NCBI GenBank assembly: GCA_031472005.1
Contig: PZJY01000012.1
Location: 1,240,001-1,304,000 of the forward strand
DNA: 64,000 bases
Source: Tetracladium setigerum
Taxonomy: Eukaryota; Ascomycota; Leotiomycetes; Helotiales
Direction: 5' to 3'
A program made the position numbers and the translations under genes. The notes beneath the pieces are model-generated. The model was not told the DNA's origin, made no database searches, and worked only from the letters and a program-made list of their open reading frames with translations. Shown here one piece after another: positions 58,325 to 64,000 of the stretch. Numbering within the stretch: the stretch's first letter is position 1; the number at the start of each line of letters is the position of its first letter.

Positions 58325-58808
58325 AAGGTGGTGAGGGGCGAGGAAGAGGAAGGGGATGTCGTTGCGGTTGATGTAATGAAACAGATGGCTAATGTAATAC
58401 CTCTAATTCGGTGGCATGTATAGATATGATGTAGCTCTATTATATTTAGAGCAGGCTAATTACGATTTGGAACTCGCGATCGAGGTCTATAAAGATGACG
58501 AGAGATGGGAAAGAGAGAATCCGATTGGGAAAGGGAAAGGGCCAAGAAAAACGAGAAAGGATGGAGGGAAGAGGAGGTTTACTGGACAATCCTGATGATG
58601 AATATGAAGACCGAATCATTTGAGTGTTTGAATAGCAGTAGTAATCATAGAATACGAGGTAGAATGATATACTTGGCTCATAGCGTCTTTATTTCTGTCA
58701 TTAAAACTCCCTCAACTTTTCATGATTTCATGATCGGAGAACCAACGCAATCCCGCTGTAATATACAAATAGACACCCAAACTCCATCTTGGCCTCCCAG
58801 GTCCAACA
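58325..58808. other. intergenic between convergent genes
   Basis: Three-prime flanks of the LysM gene and RSE1. Purine-rich near 58500-58580. No gene is supported. Confidence 0.5.
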
Positions 58809-61800
58809 TTAGTATGCAGAGCGAGTTCGAATATCCTGTGATATTGATTAGCAGATACTCGAATAAAGGGTGTAGGCAGAACTTACGGAAATCTTCCTCT
58901 CGATTTCCCGAACCGACCGATCCAACTCTCCAGCAATCATCTGCTTCTTGTCCGTCGGCAAGAGGGTATATCGTTCACACAAATCTCCATCAATCACCCC
59001 CTTCACTGGCACATAGTAACTTCGATAGATCAGATGATCTCTACCAGCCAGTGGCGCGTCTTCAGATCTCATATGTTGTTCCAATGTTTGGAAGAAATCA
59101 ACATCTTCACGGCCCACAAAGGGGATGAGAATGCCAAGTGTGCCCTGTAGCCCACCCCATAACAAACAGTCTTTTCCGCCAGCAACTAAATTGGTCTTTT
59201 GAATGCTCATTGGGATGTCTTGCGGGAAGAAATGAGCCATCAGAGTAAGGCGATGAGGAGCTCCTTGTAAATATTGTCTTTCGTGAGTGAGATGTGCGCT
59301 GGAACCCTCCTCGTCGGCTTCCTCACTTGCCTTTGCGGGACAACGAAGAAGCCATAGATTACCAAACTTATCACCTCCAGCAACAGTCTCGTAATCAACC
59401 ATTGTTGTACAAGAAGTCCATCGAGCAATTGTATCATCCACGAATGGAATGAGTTTGTTCTCTTGGAATTTGTAAACGACCATGACCACGCTTTCTTGCA
59501 CGTCACTCACGATAATACGGCTACCCTGAGTTTGCAATCCAACGATCAAGTTCTGGACAACCTCGGCTTGGGCCTTTCGAAGGAGTTGTCGCATTCCAAG
59601 ATCGTAGATTCTTAGGTCTTTACCCACACCAGCAAGCAGTCTCCCTTGGAAACCCAAAGAGCCATTGGTGGTTCTTCCACTTTAGTCTTGTGGATGAACT
59701 CAATTTCTTTGCCATCTTCATGGAATCGATAGACGTGAATAAAGCCTGCAGTCGACGACCTGGGACTGACGATCATATCCTTGCCTGTTCCTACGATGAG
59801 GAAAACCTCACCTTCTTGACCGGCGAAAGCTACAGTCGCAATACTCACAGCCGCCTCATTGTCATCGAGCTCGATCTTGGAGAGCACAGCCTTCTCGGTA
59901 ACTGGATCAACAATTGAAATGCAAGACGCCCAATGACCTGTACCTCGAGGATAGCCAAAGTCTTCTGCTGGGAGGACAGCAGCGTCACCATTGGTGACTG
60001 TTGGATCTTCGAGTAATTTTGCTCTTGACGCTGTGGAGAGAATGTTGTTGTCGGATTCTATAGTGTAGAAAAGAGGATGTTCGGGATGACGGACAAATCG
60101 ACGAGGAGTATATGTGAGTTTTATCGATTCTTGAAGTAGGTTGTCTGTGAGTTTGTCGATTGAAAAGATTCTGGGGGCATTAGCATAAGAACTGACATGA
60201 TAGGACATCAATTTCATAAAAAATAAGATAGCTTCAGAAGGAACAATTGGAATTTTATAAAGATCCTCATTGCCACGTTGGACATCGGAGGTTTAACGAA
60301 TTAAAAAATCATCATAATAGCTTGGGATCGGACGGAAGAAAAGGATTTTGCATACCTGAGGTTTTGTCCCTGGATACCAACCATTCCCTCTGTGCACTGC
60401 TCACTGCTGAAGTTCCATCCCCATTCTAAACCAGGGTAGTTCAGAGGAGTTAACATGAAGCCCTTGGTAACGGGGTCAGAATATCCAAGCCATGGCCGCG
60501 AACTGAGAGCAAGCACAGCAGTTTGACCTTGAATTGACACTCTGAATAATTTGGCAGGTTTTGGACCAAGGAAGCGTGTTCGGGTGTCCGATAGTTCTCC
60601 GGTCACCTCATCCAACACAGTCCTAAGATACACACCCGAGTAAAGACCAATGTGAAGGTAGAGAGTAGAACCACCAGATGAAGAATCCGCCATTGCCATA
60701 ATTGACAAAGCAGACGGCGCAGATGTAAGAGCCTGAACAGATTTGTTTTCCAAAGTTGAATCAGGATCGAGGCTGAGGATACGGACTGTGGAATCGTCGC
60801 ACCCAACTGCTAGGAATTGACTGCGAACCCGACCTTCAGGAACCTCGCCCAAACTAAGACATGTGACTGTTCCACTCATCTCCTTCTTCTCGTCGTACTC
60901 AGCAAGTGATCCATCTGAATCCATCTCGAAATAAACAATCTCGCCAGAGCTGAGAGCTACAGCTACTTGTCTTGCATTAGTGGTAGCGGCAACAATAGAA
61001 CGGTGCTGTGGGGCGGCCCATTCATTCACACGTTTGTCCGCTCGAATGTGTCGGATGCCTTTTGGATGGACTTGGATCAACGCATCTTCACCAAGTTGCT
61101 GAACCGCTAGTGTTGGCGCCGAGGTCAAAAAGCCAGTATCAGTGACCTCTTCGACGGTTTCGCCGATGCTCAAGACCAACGTGCCGTTTGAGAAGGAGAG
61201 GATGATGTAGGCATCGTATTCATCGCCTCTGGTGAGCTTGGTTGTCCAAACAGCTGAGGGTACACCGGGTAGCTCGGATTCTACGATTTCACTAACTTCC
61301 AGTCCATGTTTGAGTGTTCGGAAGGTGCTTCTTGCTCCGGTTCCACAGATAGAATAGATCTGAGGCGCGTCTTCTTCAGTAAGGTTGGCCACCTTGCAAT
61401 CCATTAAGGGATTCATGGAGTCGATACTTTCAACAAGACTGAGATTCTCTGCTGGCCTGGCATGGAAGTACTCTGGGGTGTATGGATCCTTAGGATCTGT
61501 TGGGAAATTATCGCTGATGAACTCAATCTCTTCGTCATCATCACCAAGTTTTTCAAATTGGTAGAATTGATGATTTCCAAATTCGCTGGCCACAAACAGG
61601 AATCCACTCTTTAAAATGCAGAGACTTGTGGCAACAGGTACTGTGTCGAAGTATTTGATTTTGAGCCGCTTCACTTCTCCGGTAGGATTTTCGTCCGCAT
61701 CCTCCACCATTTCGATTGTGACCTTAAATAGATCGCCGTCGTCTGTTTGAAGGAGGAAGAAAAAGGCACCAGCAGCACCCTTAAGCTTGTGCATAACACC

Positions 61801-62827
61801 TGCTACAATAGACCTCTTTCGGTTGGGATTTTCGGTTGCACCTCTTCTTCGAGGAATGATTACGCGGAACGCTTCCTGGTTTGAGTGTCTGTAAGTGATG
61901 TTGTCCTCGCCGCAGACTAAAACACCACTGGGTCCATCAGTTCCGCCAGGAACTTGGAACAATATCGTTGCTGTGCGATCGACTGGATCCGACCACTTTC
62001 TTACAACATGGTTCAGTCCAAGATCAAGCTCATAATAAACCAAGTTTTTCTCAATCTCTTCACATGCTTGCCCGGTAGGATCTTGATCCGATTCTCCATA
62101 ATCGACCTCAAGTGCAGCGAAGACTGGATTCGCATAACCCACATCAAGCGCAACCAAAGCAAACACCAGCGCTTGGGGTCTGTGTGCCTCGAGTGGTGAA
62201 GAGATGGTGAGTTCGGCCTGAGAATTTCGATTCAAAACATAAACGAGCTTATTTTTTCCACGGATGCGATCAGGCAAGCTCTGCCTTTGGGATCCACCGC
62301 CAAGTACTGTCCTGGAATAACTCTTCGGATACCCGACTTTCCAAATGTTTCCAGGTGTAAGCGGTTAAATTTATTTTGCGCTGGGACAAATTCGACGATA
62401 GTGATGCGGCCGGAATCTGAAGTTATGATAATGTAATCTGTAATGTTGTTTAGCTAGGTTCTGCAAACATTTCAACGTTCCATACCGCTCGTTGCGGGCG
62501 ACCATTCATGGTGGATTTACTCGTGCTGCCAGCCATGCTTGAATCACTAAGTGAAAACTGATTGGATATGATTGAAGGACTTACCCTTGTTGCTTCCAGC
62601 GAGCCTGAAGGCTGCGATGCCCCGAATGATACCAAAAACATCGTGCGAAAGAGTGGTAACGATTTTACCCTGAGAAGGATCAGGACGGTGTAGAGTGAGA
62701 CGTGATCCTGCTGCGGTAACAATTTGTTGTTCCTTGGTTCCAGCGAATTGTCCGAGGATAGCTTGAGTGACGGCGGTGGGGGTTGGAGCGTCAAGCTGTA
62801 CATGAACATGGAAGAGGTTGTCGCCAT
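58809..62827 (-). CDS. RSE1: SF3b complex subunit 3 (Rse1/SF3B3), frame broken three times
   Basis: Core subunit of the U2 snRNP SF3b complex; with SF3B1 it secures the branch site. Exons 62827-62585, 62437-60356, 60170-58887 and 58835-58809 (27 nt) total 1212 residues once three missing bases are allowed, the normal length. It has the triple beta-propeller CPSF-A/DDB1-like architecture: MATTSSMFMYSLTLQ at the start, LVYVLNRNSQAELTISSPLE and YELDLGLNHVVRKWSDP in the first propeller, and GGDKFGNLWLLR and AGRDHLIYRSYYVPVKGVIDG near the C-terminus, ending KISDIRTRSAY. Breaks: G5 62778-62782 (minus-strand C run; LQPPTAVTQ expected), T6 62252-62257 (VEKNKLVY expected) and A3 59656-59658 (MALLGFQGRLLAG expected). 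The second intron is long (185 nt). Confidence 0.93.
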
Positions 62828-63157
62828 GATGTTGCAGAGTGCGCAGGAGGCCTGCGCAACCTAAAGAACTTCAGAAACAAAGTGGAGAGAAGATACAGAG
62901 GAACAAGGTGGACGTGTTGGAGGCGGTTGGCGATGCAGCTTCAAGAAGCTCAAGCTGATCGAGGTTGGATGAACCGAGACTTTATTTTCGAGGTTGCCGT
63001 TGAGGTTTTGAAGCTAGAGGCGGCATACAAGATAATCCGACCCGGCTTGGCATTTGAATATCGTGTTGATCAGATCATAATTAACTCCATGAGAACAAGC
63101 AGGAGGGAAGCCAATCTACATTGCATTTGCGGAACTGTGGGTTCCTGATACGCATCA
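62828..63157. promoter_or_regulatory. divergent promoter of RSE1 and MSS51
   Basis: The 330 bases separate the start codons of two conserved divergent genes and must carry both promoters. I recognise no specific site. Confidence 0.45.
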
Positions 63158-64000
63158 ATGCATTCTCCAGCTTCATACACCTGCCAGAGATGCCTCGGTG
63201 CACTCAAAACCATTCCACGCAGGACATCGCGGCCGACATTTTCTCCACGACTGGCTTTCGGCCAAAGAACCATATCTTCAGGACAAACTGGCAGTCCTAT
63301 GTCTGTGGCGAAGGCCCAACCGAAAGTCAAGGAGCCAACAAAGTTTTTAGGGAGAAGGGAGGCTTCCTCGTTCAGTCAACAAGCACCGAGACTCAAGGAT
63401 GACCCAGTCGACCTCTCGAGTAATCGTTCGCCAGTCGAAGATATCGAAGGCAGGCCACTACTGAAACCGAACAATCTTTTCCACCCCCTCTCGAAATCGC
63501 CGTCGCCAGATATGAGAAAGCGCGCAGCTTTCATCAAGCAAAATGCCTACTGCCCACATCCAGATCACAGCCAGAACCGCATGGCTATGAATCCAGATGA
63601 TCCGGAAAATCGGAAATCCTTAAAGGGACCGTTACCTCCTGCGCACGTAAAGTTCGAGTGTCCGACTGCGGGATTCCGGTCTCTTGCTCGGAGGAGCATT
63701 GGGCGGACGATTACGAGGCACATCTAGAGATATGCGATACACTGAGAGAGATCAACGAGGATGACCACGACATGCGGTCGGGTCGCTTCTTTCCCGAATT
63801 TGACTACCCGGGATATCAAATTGAGGAGGCTATGGTTAACATGACCAATTGGGATACCTTTATGTTCTCTCGAGATTTCAAAGCGATTAATGCCGAGCGA
63901 AGCATGCGACACGCAACTCGATTGCTGACATACCCAGTCACCATCGGCAGTGTTCTTCATGAGCTGAGTCCATACAATATTAAACAGGGTGGAAGGTTGA
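63158..64000 (+). CDS. MSS51: MSS51-like mitochondrial translation activator, 5' part
   Basis: The gene runs off the window. In yeast Mss51 activates COX1 mRNA translation in the mitochondrial matrix and couples it to complex IV assembly. The N-terminus (MHSPASYTCQRCLGALKTIPRRT) is basic, as for a mitochondrial presequence, with a CQRC pair. A zinc-binding region follows: YCPHPDHSQNRM, KFECPDCGIPV, SCSEEHWADDYEAHLEIC, and then LREINEDDHDMRSGRFFPEFDYPG and RLLTYPVTIGSVLHELSPYN, which are highly conserved blocks. The frame breaks at 63664, where TGTCCG-ACTGC should read TGTCCGG-ACTGC to give CPDCG; one G is missing. No intron is seen in the available part. Divergent from RSE1. Confidence 0.87.

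Noticed and set aside
1..64000. CRISPR arrays, bacterial operons, riboswitches
   Set aside because: The sequence is eukaryotic nuclear DNA; no regularly spaced repeats other than the TPR-coding array were seen.

Overview
The window is nuclear DNA from a filamentous ascomycete (Pezizomycotina). The evidence is the gene structure (introns mostly 47-80 nt, GTNNGT donors, CTAAC/CTGAC branch sites, CAG/TAG acceptors) and fungus-specific families: HET-domain NLR, Clr5-domain protein, Whi5/Nrm1-like repressor, DUF3602, MSS51 and a polyglutamine MED15. Protein similarity suggests Leotiomycetes/Helotiales, but that is inference from memory and no search was run.

Layout. 1-8280 is gene-poor and ends in the leader of a C2H2 zinc-finger regulator (8509-10669). 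11.8-29.5 kb is a compact housekeeping block: a METTL16/21-type methyltransferase, an unrecognised acidic protein divergent from an LMBR1-domain membrane protein, a DUF3602 protein, a NiCoT nickel/cobalt transporter, SAP18 sharing a promoter with splicing factor PRP18, a GFA/CENP-V zinc protein, and the 25S rRNA m5C methyltransferase RCM1. A 4.4-kb gap precedes MED15 (33.9-38.6 kb) and a Whi5/Nrm1-like cell-cycle repressor (39.7-40.7 kb).

41.7-57 kb looks more accessory. It holds a decayed Tc1/mariner transposase, a HET - NB-ARC - TPR NLR gene with eleven near-identical 126-bp repeats, a zinc-finger DEDDh exonuclease, an intron-containing tRNA-Ala(AGC), a CorA-like membrane protein, a Clr5-TPR protein and a small unrecognised gene. 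The right end returns to conserved genes: an intracellular LysM protein with an N-terminal Cys cluster, the SF3b subunit RSE1, and the start of MSS51, divergent from RSE1 and cut by the window edge.

Two window-wide patterns matter to anyone using this annotation. (1) From about 36.5 kb rightward, at least 13 single-base deletions break otherwise conserved reading frames (MED15 x3, NLR x3, RSE1 x3, and one each in the exonuclease, Clr5-TPR, LysM and MSS51 genes), mostly in short homopolymers. No such break was found in the genes from 8.5 to 29.5 kb. These look like sequence errors rather than decay, and coordinates below are given as if the reading frame continues. (2) Many genes switch abruptly from a C-rich to a G-rich coding strand part-way along, whatever their orientation. 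No gene cluster of an obviously new system is visible; the NLR and its surroundings are the best candidate for variable, interesting biology.
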